Notes under the pieces: model-generated | The model's database searches: none | Told to the model about the DNA's origin: nothing | What the model saw: the letters and a program-made list of their open reading frames with translations, nothing else | Shown: positions 1-10,101 of the stretch, piece after piece | How the letters are laid out: each line of letters opens with the position of its first letter | Position numbering within the stretch: the first letter of the stretch is position 1 | Origin: Ahaetulla prasina | Lineage: Eukaryota; Chordata; Lepidosauria; Squamata; Colubridae | Direction: 5' to 3' | NCBI RefSeq assembly: GCF_028640845.1 | Contig: NC_080539.1 | Location: 104,744,554-104,808,553, forward strand | Length of the DNA: 64,000 nt | Translations under genes and position numbers: made by a program

Positions 1-68
1 CAAACTGCTGGCAATCAGCAGTCAGCACAAGTAGCCTGCAGTGCTACACTCTAACCACTGCTCCATGT
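1..68 (-). repeat. tRNA-derived SINE, truncated, antisense
   Basis: Read on the minus strand, this begins with a tRNA-like head (gcagtggttagagtg, then a tgctgactgc segment). It aligns by eye with the full SINE at 12671-12893 and the antisense copy at 47751-47963. Only the head is present because the window starts inside the element. It is a Pol III-type retroposon relic with no coding potential, not a tRNA gene. Confidence 0.7.
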
Positions 69-327
69 TCCTTTTCAGTTTTGCAAAATACACCTACACT
101 TCTAAGAATCTTGAGAAATGTCGTTTAGCATGATCCCCTTTTAGAGATTCTTAGCCTGAATCACCCTGGTGTTCATTTGGGGTGTTACTTGTTAAGCCTC
201 TTTCAGCCTATAGCATAGAAAATCCTGAACTGTACCTATTTTATACTTTTATTCCAAAATTGTATAGATTTGGGGGCTAATCCTAATATGATAAGACTTC
301 CAAAGGAAATGCCAAACTCCATAATAA

Positions 328-714
328 CTTATAATAATAATAACAACAGAGTTGGAAGGGACCTTGGAGGACTTCTAGTCCAACCCCCTGCCCAGGCAGG
401 AAACCCTACACCATTTCAGACAAATGGTTATCCAACATTTTCTTAAAAATTTCCAGTGTTGGAGCATTCACAACTTCTGGAGGGAAGTTGTTCCACTGAT
501 TAATTGTTCTAACTGTCAGGAAATTTCTCCTTAGTTCTAAGTTGCTTCTCTCCTTGATTAGTTTCCACCCATTGCTTCTTGTTCTACCCTCAGGTGGTTT
601 GGAGAATAGTTTGACTCCCTCTTCTTTGTGGCAACCCCTCAGATATTGGAACACTGCCTTCATGTCTCCCTTAGTCCTTCTTTTCATTAAACTAGGCATA
701 CCAAGTTCTTGCAG
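328..714 (-). repeat. CR1-type LINE, 3' end of ORF2, antisense
   Basis: The minus strand encodes about 97 residues ending a non-LTR reverse-transcriptase ORF. Recognisable pieces include YLRGCHKEEG, FSKPPEGRTRSNGW and FLTVRTINQWNNFP, the typical CR1 C-terminal tail. The 3' UTR with the ggtcccttccaactctgtt motif (here reversed near 345-365) follows. The copy is 5'-truncated, as most CR1 copies are, and is not a functional gene. A perfect hairpin abuts its truncated 5' side at 720-759. Confidence 0.85.
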
Positions 715-719
715 ATGAA

Positions 720-759
720 ATGTCCCTACAAAGACTTATGAAAGTCTTTGTAGGGACAT
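720..759. repeat. 18-bp perfect hairpin with 4-nt loop
   Basis: Positions 720-737 are exactly complementary to 742-759, with the loop atga between them. The arm reads atgtccctacaaagactt. It sits 5 bp beyond the truncated 5' end of the antisense CR1 fragment. It is not part of any repeat copy I see elsewhere in the window. Confidence 0.85.
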
Positions 760-924
760 GTGAGTTCACTAAAGTCTGGGTCTCAAAAATATATTTATAG
801 TTGATGTTACCGGATATGCTGTAACTATGAACTATGGGTCTGGAAAGGAAATCTGCATATAAAATTATACTGAACCATTACCTGTTTTTCCAGTTATCAT
901 GCCATATTAAAGAAAGCATCTTAA

Positions 925-1156
925 AGATTGATTGATTGATTGATTGATTTTGTCATAACAATATACATAAGCATCACACAAAAAAAGATTATATAGTATA
1001 TAAACATATATATGAAGAAATATGAGGAGGTATAAGCATATATATATATAAGAAGAAGAAAAAAGAAAAAAAGAAAAAAAAACAATAGGACAGGAACGGT
1101 AGGCACGTTTGTGCTCTTATGCACGCCCCCTATGGTCCTCTTAGGAATGATTTTTC
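925..1156 (-). repeat. LINE 3' end (CR1-superfamily-like, 'family X'), antisense
   Basis: On the minus strand this matches the 3' UTR of the family also seen at 10705-11199, 30298-30532 and 43462-43735. Shared pieces are cctaagagg, gcgtgcataagagcac and taccgttcctgtcc. It ends in a short (GATT)n run at 925-949 on the plus strand, which would be the 3' tail of the element. A/T-rich filler lies at 970-1085. I cannot assign the family to a named clade from this part alone. Confidence 0.7.
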
Positions 1157-2894
1157 CTATATGATTTGGTTGTCCTACAATTCAAGAATTCTGGGTGAAA
1201 TGTATCATCTTCTGAAACCAGAAATCACTCATTAGATGGTTCCTTTGGTAGAGTTTTATTATTTCTCTCTGTCATTAAAAAAGTTAAATGTATTTTCATA
1301 ATAATGAAGGTTTTTTTTATTGGTAGTACAAGGTTGGAGAGAGTGAGAAACTGGAAAGTGGCCAATGCACTGATAATTCAAAAATGGATAGATATGGAAT
1401 GAGCTTCTGTACAAGTATAAAAACTGGCATGTAGATGACAAAATACAAATAACCAAAAGGCAAATCAATACAAGTTTATTTGTGAACATAAAGTTTCATT
1501 TTATTACTTTCGATTGTAAAGCCAATTCTCACACTAATCTTGATTTCAGCTTTTAGAGTGTAGAAAAAAACCCCTTAGATGTTCTTTCAGATAAATAAAG
1601 GCTTGTCAGTGACACTGATGATTTTGTAATCATGTCTTTTTTCTCATTTCCAATGATATTTTTTATGTCATTTTATTAAAAATGAATAATTTTTTTTTTA
1701 AAAGGGTTACTACATTTTTGATGCATTACTTGAAAATATGCCCAAAAAGAAGGCAAAGAAAAGACAGAGTAAGAGAGAACATTTTTGGATGGTGATAATG
1801 TTATCAGTTTTCTTTTTAGCAAATGTGTATTTTATTACTGATCCACCTACCACAGAATTGTGAATGAGCAAACTGTCTTTATGATGGCCATTTTGGAAGA
1901 GTGTATATATTAATAACTTTTTTTTTTGCTCTAAAAGTTGCCTATTCTTGTCAAAGTGAACCTAAGGATAGCTGAGGATACCTAACTTAACAGGTCTCTG
2001 AAATATAGAGAATTTGATGTAAATGGGGTTTGGCAACTATTATGAGAAAAGCTGTCCCCGAACTGGCGGAATAATGGAAGTTCAGCACACATCACTAAAC
2101 AGTGTGTGATTCTTCTATCTTTCATCAACATTATTAATATCAGTTTTGCTTCCGTCTGCACCCTGTTTTGTGTCATGTTTTTGTCAGCCTGCTCCTCTCC
2201 AAGAGGGCAGAGCCTATGCATCTTGAAGATGCCAAGATAGGGAAGGTTGGAAGTTGCATGATGAAAATACTGGACTTAAAGTCGGAAAAAAAAAGTTTAC
2301 TCCAGAGGGGAAGTTTATATGATGTAGACATAGGAGCAGTTGCTCAGTGATGTGCTTGGCCTGTAAGGATATCTGAAAAATGGATCTTCTTCTCTCTATA
2401 AGATGGGCTTACTGAATCAAATGATCAATGCATCAAATTTGGCTTCTATAAAATTATATGATTTGTATTTGCCTTTTATTAGAGTTGTGGAAAACGTCAT
2501 CCTTAGGATGCAACTTTCTTGCAGTTGAGACTAAACTTTTTTAAAAAATAAAATCTCCTAGGAGGGAGATGTAGCTAGTGATGCTATGATATCATTAGTA
2601 TAGGTGAGACTAATATTTATTATATGGAAAATATTTCAGAGAATCAAGGCACCCATAGATTGCTGGATAAGAAACGTTGGTCCTGCCTGAGGGAAGAAGG
2701 TTTCAAAGGATGAAATGGATGCCTAAAGCCTCTGCAAGATATAAGGCACCCATTTTTCTCCACTCTCCCTCTCCACTCTTACATTGCAAGACAGGTATGG
2801 ATCTGCTTTGGGGAAGGGTTCAAAAGTTGGAGAGGGGCCATTTGGAGCCTGCGGGCTTTGCATCTGTGATGTAAGAAGTAATTAATAGGACCCT
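1157..2894. other. no recognisable feature
   Basis: AT-rich sequence with poly-T runs near 1310, 1690 and 1920. The short open frames here have no recognisable protein similarity, and I see no paired splice sites that would make an exon. I see nothing annotatable. Confidence 0.6.
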
Positions 2895-3030
2895 GACATA
2901 CTTTTATGCGTGTAAAAAAGTGGGATGAGAATCTCTTGGAAAAGCGAGATGGGTAGCATATAAATTTAATAAATAAAATTATTTATTTATAAATAAATAA
3001 ATAAAGATAAGATAAGATAAATAAAAGTAG
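2895..3030 (+). repeat. L2-like LINE 3' terminus with AAAT-type tail
   Basis: The gagatgggtagcatataaat motif followed by an (aaat)n/(aagat)n run is the usual 3' end of squamate L2-like copies. Upstream coding sequence is missing, so the copy is very short and old. Confidence 0.5.
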
Positions 3031-3087
3031 CTCTCTGTGCCCCATTTATACATTTCTTTAGGCGATAAAAGCATAGAACTATATTAT

Positions 3088-3205
3088 AGCATATTTATTT
3101 ATTTACTTTGTATAGCCGCCCATCTTCAAGCAAGTGGCTCTGGACAGTGAATAGCCACAAAATTAATTAAAAATGATTACAATATAATACAAAAATAAAT
3201 ATTAT
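3088..3205 (-). repeat. L2-like LINE 3' terminus, antisense
   Basis: Starts with tatttatttattta and then reads tagccgcccatcttc, the reversed form of the gatgggcggcataaa motif found at LINE L2-like 3' ends. About 120 bp is recognisable. The stretch from 3206 to 3560 holds nothing further that I can name. Confidence 0.45.
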
Positions 3206-3568
3206 AACAGCTGAAAAAAAATGGTCATCATAGATGTCAATATACCCAGGAAACCAGCCCTTCACACACAGAGACACATTCTTATTCAGCAAGGTAGAAA
3301 GCTGACACACGGCCTGTTGTTTCCAATAAGGACAGAGCACAGGGGGGCAACCATCGAACAAAATACCAAGATAAGTTTCAGCTAGCATATTTTTGCTACA
3401 CTCCAAGTAAGAATGTGCCATTTTGCTTTAGGCTCTATGGTTGCTGATGGCTTCGATTTGCTTCTGAATTTTGAGAATAAACTGTGCGAATTATTTATTT
3501 AATCCCTGGTAGACTTCACATATTCTTTTGTGGTTTCTTCCCCTCCAAGAGGAACACACAAATCTCAC

Positions 3569-3804
3569 CAGAGGTGGAATGCAACAGGTTCTGACCAGTT
3601 CTGAAGAACCTGTAGTGGAAATTTTGAGTAGTTCAGAGAACAGGTAAATACCACCTCTGACTGACCCCGCCCCCATCTATTCTCTGCCTCCTGAGTTCCA
3701 GCTGATTGGGAGGAAATGGAGATTTTGCAGTAACCTTCCCCTGCCATGTCCACCTAGCCACGTCCACAGAACTGATAATATAAAAATTTTGAATCCCATC
3801 ACTG
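3569..3804 (-). mobile_element. non-autonomous hAT-like element, family A
   Basis: The ends read cagaggtgg and ccatcactg, imperfect inverted termini of hAT style. The flanks are aatctcac (3561-3568) and aacctcac (3805-3812), a 7/8 match for an 8-bp TSD. Internal landmarks are ggttctgaccagttctg near one end and an ACCGGT-type motif at the other in most copies. It has no coding capacity and must have been moved by a transposase encoded elsewhere. Confidence 0.8.
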
Positions 3805-3854
3805 AACCTCACTTCTATAAAAGGAAGTGGGGGAAGAAGCACAGCTACTTTAAC

Positions 3855-4144
3855 CAGGGCTGAAATCCAGCAGGTTCTGACAGGTTCTGGAAAACCGGTA
3901 GCAGAAATTTTGAGTAGTTCAGAGAACTGGCAAATACCACCTCTAGCTGGCCCCAGATTGGAGTAGGAATGGAGATTTTGCAATATCCTTCCCCCAGGAG
4001 TTGGGAGGGAATGGGGATTTTGCAATATCCTTCCCCTGGAATGGGGTGGGAATGGAGATTTTGCAGTATCCTTCCCCTGCCATGCCCACCAAGCCACACC
4101 ACGCTGATAGAACCGGTAGTAAAAAAAATAGAATTTCACCACTG
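3855..4144 (-). mobile_element. non-autonomous hAT-like element, family A, with internal tandem repeats
   Basis: The ends cagggctgaaatcc and tttcaccactg mirror each other. The flanks actttaac and actttccc match 6/8. The middle (about 3959-4080) holds repeats of a roughly 40-bp unit containing gggaatgg, gattttgcaatatcc and ttcccc, so the copy is longer than the 236-bp neighbour at 3569. Confidence 0.75.
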
Positions 4145-4152
4145 ACTTTCCC

Positions 4153-4856
4153 TTTTCAATTCATAGCACCATGTCGGAGTTAACTTGAAACCAAATATGG
4201 ATGACTATGCCATCAGCCGTCTCACATTCTTCTGTAGAGCCATTCATGTGGGCAGACTACCAATTGGCAGAAAGGAAATGCAGACCAGTGAGCAAACAGG
4301 AATCTGATCTAATATGGATTAGAAGTTATCCTCATTTAATTGCATCTGGAAATATGTTATGTGGGTGAGTACATTTTCTGGTTTCCAGCATATGTCCTGG
4401 AAAGGATATGCAATATCATCCTTAAAAATAATCTGGGCTATTTGGTAACCATAAATGTTTGTCCTAATGTTACTAAGTATTAAAGTGGAAAACTGCATGC
4501 CTTCTAATGAATAACACTGAAACCAAGTGGAAAACTGAAGGAAACAAAAGTCACTTTAAAAAAAAGGAACACTTCTACATTATTCAGCACATTTTAAAAC
4601 AATTACTGATGTTAATTTTCCGTTGTCCTCATCCCACTTTTATCCACAGCTCAAACAAGGCAAATCTGTAACGTTTGTCAAGTAAAATAATTGAAAAAAC
4701 ATTTTGGGATGAATTATTATATCTAATTTGAACCAAAGTTTTATCCATCACCATTTTCCATTCATCTGTTTAGAATAAACTCCTTTCGTAGTGTTATGAG
4801 CATGGCTACACATTTAAAAGTGCTATATTCATTGGCTACATATAGCTCTCGTTAAA
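4153..4856. other. no recognisable feature
   Basis: Unique-looking AT-rich DNA without a repeat end, long reading frame or simple repeat of note. Confidence 0.6.
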
Positions 4857-4870
4857 ACAGTGAGGTTCTA

Positions 4871-5601
4871 TGTTTAACATTTTTTATTGGGTTATAAAAT
4901 AAAATACGATACAAAATATGAAAGTAAATAAGAAAACAGTGGGGAGAAAGAGGGGGAAGTGAGGGAGGATAAGAAAAAAAAGAAAAAGAAACATTGACTT
5001 CGACTCTCTCTGTTGCAGTAAAATAAGGCATTAACATCAAATCACAACTTTTTGCTTTTTCATAATAATATGAACCAGCCATTGATAGTATAGATCTATC
5101 CATCTACTCGGTAAAACCCAAACTCAAAGTTTCATTCTTTTCCACTTCAAGCACAAAGTTCAGAAGCGGTCTCCATGTGGAAATAAAAGTACTTATATTC
5201 TTTTATCAAAACAGTCAATTTTGCCATTTCAGCCAACTCCATCAGCTTCTGCAACTATTTGTCTATGTTACGAATCGAGTGTCCTTCCATTTTTGTGCAT
5301 ACAGTAGTCTTGCTGCTGTCAACATATATGATAACAAAGTTCCAAATTTTTTCTCCAGGTCTTTTTCCATTAGACGCAAAAGGAAGATGATGTATCATTG
5401 GTATTTAACACCGGATAAGCTATCTAAGATGTATAAAAGCATGTCAAATGAATGTTGGAAGTGTAAAAGTAAAGAAGGGACTTTTTACTATCTAGTTGAT
5501 CATGTGATAAAGCAAAAGAAAAAAATTGGAATATGCTTTATATTTTAATACAGAAAATTTTGAAAACAGAGATAAAGATGAAACCAGAATTCTTCCTTTC
5601 A
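4871..5601 (-). mobile_element. L1 LINE insertion, 5'-truncated with 5' inversion (twin priming)
   Basis: 4871-5363 reads as L1 on the minus strand: a short T-rich 3' tail, a 3' UTR, and ORF2 C-terminal residues such as [12 protein letters not shown]. 5364-5601 reads as L1 on the plus strand, from slightly further upstream in ORF2 ([29 protein letters not shown]). This 3'-part-antisense plus 5'-part-inverted layout is the signature of twin priming during target-primed reverse transcription. The left flank acagtgaggttcta (4857-4870) recurs at 6164-6177, so the TSD brackets a larger insert that includes the inverted segment 5602-6163. No intact ORF remains. Confidence 0.8.
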
Positions 5602-6165
5602 AATGGGTTATAACAGACTGCCAACATTTAGAGCTACATTTTGTCTTATAATTGAAGCTCCAGATGTTACACATGGGTATGCTAGTGTGCTTTTGGCTTC
5701 TGTCTTTGGTGCCCATAAGATATTGTGGCCTGTTTGATTTCTTTAAAAAAATATTTCATCTTTTTAAAATGAGAAAATGCAAAGCAAAGTTCCATCCCCA
5801 ACATCAACTGTATTGGTATGGATGTTTCTAAGCCCCAGATAGGCCTCATAGGCTTTCTTAGCAAATCAAAAATGGGTATCAGAGGACTGCTTCAAAGTGT
5901 TCTAACCTACCCATGAAAAGGACAACTATAAGCATGGTTAGCACACATGCCACAGGTGGCACGCAGAGCTCTCTCTGCGGGGACGCGAGCCGTCGCTCCA
6001 GCTCAGCTCTGCAACGCATGCGTGTGCACCTCCCACTGGCCAGCTGGTTTTTGGGTCTCCGCTGCACATGCATGGGGGGTCACGCGTGTATGCGTGAGGG
6101 GGTGGGCCGCACACAGTGGTCATGCACGCATGCATGGAGGGCGGGACACACGCAGGGGGGCATAC
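5602..6165. repeat. left arm of a ~565-bp inverted duplication
   Basis: This is the reverse complement of 7172-7736 (positions pair so that left plus right is about 13337). Spot comparison gives roughly 97% identity, with most differences around 5836-5870. The arm contains ordinary flank (5602-5932) and a reversed partial hAT-like element (5933-6165). It lies exactly between the L1 5' end and the right-hand TSD of that L1. Confidence 0.9.
5933..6165 (-). mobile_element. partial hAT-like element, reversed copy (family C)
   Basis: Reverse-oriented copy of part of the element at 7094-7404, carried inside the inverted arm. It is GC-rich with gcatgcgtg-type repeats. The short open frames on both strands here arise from the GC-rich filler and are not genes. 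Confidence 0.75.
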
Positions 6166-7316
6166 AGTGAGGTTCTAATCTACGGTAACATCCCACAGAT
6201 ATCAAACAAACTAATATTTGGTTCACTACATAATCCATTATTCCCTGTACCCTTTGAAAAGCATCTTCATTTAAAAATTAAATTTGAGGATAATAATTTT
6301 GTAAGGAACGGCTAGTGGTTCATTTGGGGTGCAGAAAACATGTTGTCTATGTGCTTGTGAAATGATTGACAAGGGCTTAATCATTCACATAATGGTTACT
6401 AACTGGGAATTAGAAATGAAGTCTCTGCTCGCATATTTATGCCCCTTTGTCCCCACTGAAGGCTCTATGCCAGTGATGGCTAACCTTTTTGGCACCAAGT
6501 GCTGAAAGTGTGTGCGACACCCCCCCGCGCCCCCTCCCGTGCATGCATGTATGCCCCCCTGCGTGCGCCCCGCCCTCCATGCATGCGTGCATGACCACTG
6601 TGTGTGGCCCTCCCCCTCACGCATACACGCGTGACCCCCCATGCATGTGCAGCGGAGACCTGAAAACCAGCTGGCCAGCGGGAGGTGCACACGCATGGGG
6701 GGTCACGCGTGTATACGTGAGGGGGTGGGCCGCACACAGTGGTCACGCACGCATGCATGGAGGGCGGGACACACGCAGGGGGGCATACAGTGAGGTTCTA
6801 ATCTACGGTAACATCCCACAGATATCAAACAAACTAATATTTGGTTCACTACATAATCCATTATTCCCTGTACCCTTTGAAAAGCATCTTCATTTACAAA
6901 CTAAATTTGAGGATAATAATTTTGTAAGGAACGGCTAGTGGTTCATTTGGGGTGCAGAAGACATGTTGTCTATGTGCTTATGAAATGATTGACAAGGGCT
7001 TAATCATTCACATAATGGTTACTAGCTGGGAATTAGAAATGAAGTCTCTGCTCGCATATTTATGCCCCTTTGTCCCCACTGAAGGCTCTATGCCAGTGAT
7101 GGCTAACCTTTTTGGCACCAAGTGCTGAAAGTGTGTGCGACACCTCCCCACGCCCCCTCCTGTGCATGCATGTATGCCCCCCTGCGTGTGCCCCGCCCTC
7201 CATGCATGCGTGCGTGACCACTGTGTGCGGCCCACCCCCTCACGCATACACGCATGACCCCCCATGCATGTGCAGCGGAGACCCGAAAACCAGCTGGCCA
7301 GCGGGAGGTGCACACG
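6071..7316. repeat. 623-bp tandem duplication, two units
   Basis: Unit 1 is 6071-6693 and unit 2 is 6694-7316. Every landmark recurs at an offset of 623: catggggggt at 6071 and 6694, catacagtga at 6161 and 6784, the hAT start at 6471 and 7094, and cacacgcatg ending at 6697 and 7320. The units differ by a handful of substitutions. A catg tetranucleotide is shared at the junction, suggesting microhomology-mediated duplication. Confidence 0.9.
6471..6697 (+). mobile_element. hAT-like element (family C), truncated by the duplication junction
   Basis: Begins cagtgatggctaacc and continues with tttttggcaccaagtgc, the terminus of a hAT-type family also seen at 55112-55530 and 56745-57188. It breaks off at the tandem-duplication junction within cacacgcatg. 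Confidence 0.75.
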
Positions 7317-7404
7317 CATGTGTGGCAGAGCTGAGCTGGAGCGACGGCTCGCGTCCCCGCAGAGAGAGCTCTGCGTGCCACCTGTGGCATGTGTGCTAAC
7401 CATG
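7094..7404 (+). mobile_element. hAT-like element (family C)
   Basis: Starts cagtgatggctaacc and ends near gtggcatgtgtgctaacc, whose reversed form echoes the start. The interior is GC-rich and full of gcatgcgtg motifs. The terminal few bases on the right are degraded and I see no clean 8-bp TSD. It has no coding capacity. Confidence 0.7.
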
Positions 7405-7736
7405 CTTATAGTTGTCCTTTTCATGGGTAGGTTAGAACACTTTGAAGCAGTCCTCTGATACCCTTTTTTGATTTGCTAAAAAAGCATATGGGGCCTATTT
7501 GGGGCTTAGAAACATCCATAGCAATACAGTTGATGTTGGGGATGGAACTTTGCTTTGCATTTTCTCATTTTAAAAAGATGAAATATTTTTTTTAAAGAAA
7601 TCAAACAGGCCACAATATCTTATGGGCACCAAAGACAGAAGCCAAAAGCACACTAGCATACCCATGTGTAACATCTGGAGCTTCAATTACAAGACAAAAT
7701 GTAGCTCTAAATGTTGGCAGTCTGTTATAACCCATT
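7172..7736. repeat. right arm of the ~565-bp inverted duplication
   Basis: Partner of 5602-6165, separated from it by a 1006-bp spacer. The part beyond 7405 looks like ordinary single-copy flank, so this arm is probably the source and the left arm the copy. Confidence 0.9.
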
Positions 7737-8314
7737 ACTTTGATTCATTACCGGGTTTGTAATAAGTCAGGTGATCTCCACACCTTTTCTCAGGCAGCCA
7801 GGTTTCTCCCCCCACCTCCCAGAGATTATGATCATGTATTTAGCACAACAAAATACTGTTAAGACAGAAAGCAACTTGCTTCATTCCTAACTTTTTTCAT
7901 AACTATGGCAGCTACAATGGAACAGATTTTGATTCTTCTTGTACCAGTTCCTCACCCACTGCCTATATATACATATATACTCCATTCTCTGTGAATTTTC
8001 CAGGTTTCCTAAATATGTAGGATCTTCATTCTAAATTTTTACAATGATAGGTGGTTCGACTACTTCCCAAAGCACTCACGTCCCCCCTCCAATTCAATTA
8101 GCTTTTCCTAGGCAGCTTCAAACAAATCACTGGGCAGCTACCCACTGTCACAAAAGAATCCCTGGGGACCTAGAGGTGTTCTTGAAGGCACTAGAGGCAG
8201 CTATTCAGCTTTCTAATAGCACATCTTCTTTCCATTTCATTATTTTTTAATGAAAGAAATTAAAGTCAAGGGGGGGGGAGCAGCCTGATGTTCATCAAGG
8301 GAAGTAGAATGTTT
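7737..8314. other. no recognisable feature
   Basis: Ordinary sequence with a short tata-type run near 7964-7980 and a G9 run near 8271. I see no repeat end or gene. Confidence 0.55.
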
Positions 8315-8690
8315 ATGAGATTCTCAGTCATCCAGGTCATGGTTGTCCCAAAGGTGCTTTTTCAAGAGGCAACTGGACTTTCTATTTTTTCTTTGAAGAC
8401 GTTTCGCTTCTCATCCAAGAAGCTTCTTCAGCTCCGGTTGAATGGTGGAGAATGGAAGGATTTATACTCCTTGCAGACAGCTGGTCATTTGCATTGTTTT
8501 AACAATTCATTTAGGCCACCCAGGGGGCTTATCTGTGTCATCAGGGTTACCTGAGTGGTGCAAATGGGTGTGGAGCCTTCTTGGAACTGTTGAAAGGACT
8601 GTGTCGTAGACTAGGGATAGATGATGTTGTGAGAAGTGAAACATCTTCAAAGAAAAACCAGAAAGTCCAGTTGCCTCTTGAAAATTGCTT
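8315..8690 (-). repeat. Penelope-like element terminal fragment with internal inverted repeat
   Basis: 8315-8430 is antisense to a motif set (gatgagaagcgaaacgtctt, aaagtccagttgcc, ttgggacaaccatgacctgg) that I associate with Penelope/Neptune-like terminal repeats. 8628-8682 carries the same motif in the forward direction, giving inverted arms of about 55 bp with a roughly 215-bp spacer. A forward relative lies at 51905-52040. The family assignment is recognition-based and moderate. Confidence 0.5.
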
Positions 8691-8691
8691 T

Positions 8692-8913
8692 TTTGTACCC
8701 TATGGCTATCATTAAGTGTTGTACCTTAGAATTCTTGATGAACTTATCTTTTCTTTTATGTACACTGAGAGCATATGTACCAAGAAAAATTCCTTGTGTG
8801 TCCAATCACACTTGGCCAATAAAAAATTCTATTCAATTCTTCTATTCTATTCTATTCTATTCTATTCTATTCTATTCTATTCTATTCTATTCTATTCTAT
8901 TCTATTCTATTCT
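8692..8913 (+). repeat. LINE 3' end with (TTCTA)n tail ('family Z')
   Basis: Shares the block ttatgtacactgagagcata, then ccttgtgtgtccaatcacac and ttggccaataaa, with 26268-26438 and 44162-44350. All three run straight into a TTCTA pentamer repeat, here 8826-8913. This layout is a non-LTR retrotransposon 3' UTR with a microsatellite tail. No coding part is present, so the clade is unclear. Confidence 0.65.
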
Positions 8914-9839
8914 AAAAAGCCCCCTTTGGGACAAGGGAAGTAGAAAGAACAGGCTCACCATACCTTTCTGGACAGAACAGGAATAGATGAATGAAAGCAA
9001 TGGGGAATATTTATTTGGAGTCCCTAGGAAAGCTCAATATCGTTTAAGCTCTTAGTTTACAAATGTACTGTAGTAGTGGATGTGTGAGACAGGAACATTT
9101 ATTTTTCTTTATTTGATTTTTATCCCACCTTACTTTACAGGTAAATCAAGGTGGCAAACATACATGGGGAGGATAATGTATGTGCTTGTTTTATGAATTC
9201 AGGACACAAGCAATGTTGTCTGTAACAGATTGTGCTTTTCTCAGAATGACAAAAAGCAGCATTGGGGTGCTGTCCTGCAAATTCTGCACCCTTTTATGCA
9301 TGCATTTGATGTCACAGCACATGAGCAGGAAGGGTGAGGCATCCATTACGCTGCTACAATGCTGTTGTCATCAATCTATGCACCTCCCCTCTATTTCCCC
9401 CTGCTGAAGCTGCTGGGTGCAACAGAAGTGGAGTCATGAACATAGAACAGGCTGTCTGTGAGCTCTAAGTGTCCTTTACTACTACCTTAGAGATAAAAAT
9501 ATCCAATATGGCTTTGTATTCCAGTTTCCTTTTCTGGAAGGTTAAGCCATACAAACGCACTCTATGCAAGACACCTTTTCCTATGCTGTCCCCAGATCTG
9601 TTACTGGATTTATATACACTAAGCCTTCTCATTCACATGATGGAGCAAGTAGATTTACTGAATGAAAAGAAGTGGGTCAGTGGAAAAATATCACCAAGAG
9701 TGGGAGGAGGAAAAAAGCAAAGGAGCTTTAGACAGAGAACATCCTTACACAACTGATCCACTTGGAACAGATTTCAGAATTATTGATTTCAACCTGGATT
9801 TCTCAGCCTACAGTCTTGCAGAGAGGTTCAAAAGAAGTG
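8914..9839. other. mostly featureless; weak LINE-end similarity at 9095-9170
   Basis: 9095-9170 (tttattt, tatcccacctt, aatcaaggtggcaaac) resembles the reversed 3' end of L2-like copies, but weakly. The rest shows no repeat end, and its open frames have no recognised similarity. Confidence 0.4.
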
Positions 9840-9847
9840 AAGTGGAT

Positions 9848-10040
9848 CAGGGGTGGGTTCTACTTACCTTTACTAAAGTAAAGTAAAACCTTTACTACTA
9901 CAGAAGCTTCACAATGGGAAGCTTCTGCACATGTGCAGGTCACCCATGATGACATCATGGCAGGTGGGCGGAGCCTCCCACCAGTTTTATTACGGTTCTA
10001 TAGAACCGAACCGAACCGAACCGGGAGCAACCCACCACTG
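9848..10040 (-). mobile_element. non-autonomous hAT-like element, family B
   Basis: Bounded by caggggtggg and cccaccactg and by an exact 8-bp TSD, aagtggat, at 9840-9847 and 10041-10048. Internal landmarks are an inverted ggtaagt motif (acttacctt at 9862-9870), a ggcggagcctccca core and repeated gaacc pentamers near the right end. No ORF. Confidence 0.9.
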
Positions 10041-10101
10041 AAGTGGATGGGGCACTGGTTAAAAACTAAATTTTCAACACCCAATTCCTTCTAAGGCATA
10101 T

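Noticed and set aside
720..759. microRNA precursor
   Set aside because: The stem is only 18 bp with a 4-nt loop, too short for a normal precursor, and it sits at a LINE junction.
5177..5548. 123-residue plus-strand frame as a gene
   Set aside because: It runs across the inversion junction of the L1 copy. The second half is L1 ORF2 and the first half is antisense L1 read backwards.
5879..7458. overlapping 60-150-residue frames rich in Cys, His and Arg
   Set aside because: They arise from GC-rich hAT-like filler duplicated by the inverted and tandem rearrangements; they occur on both strands and in several frames at once.
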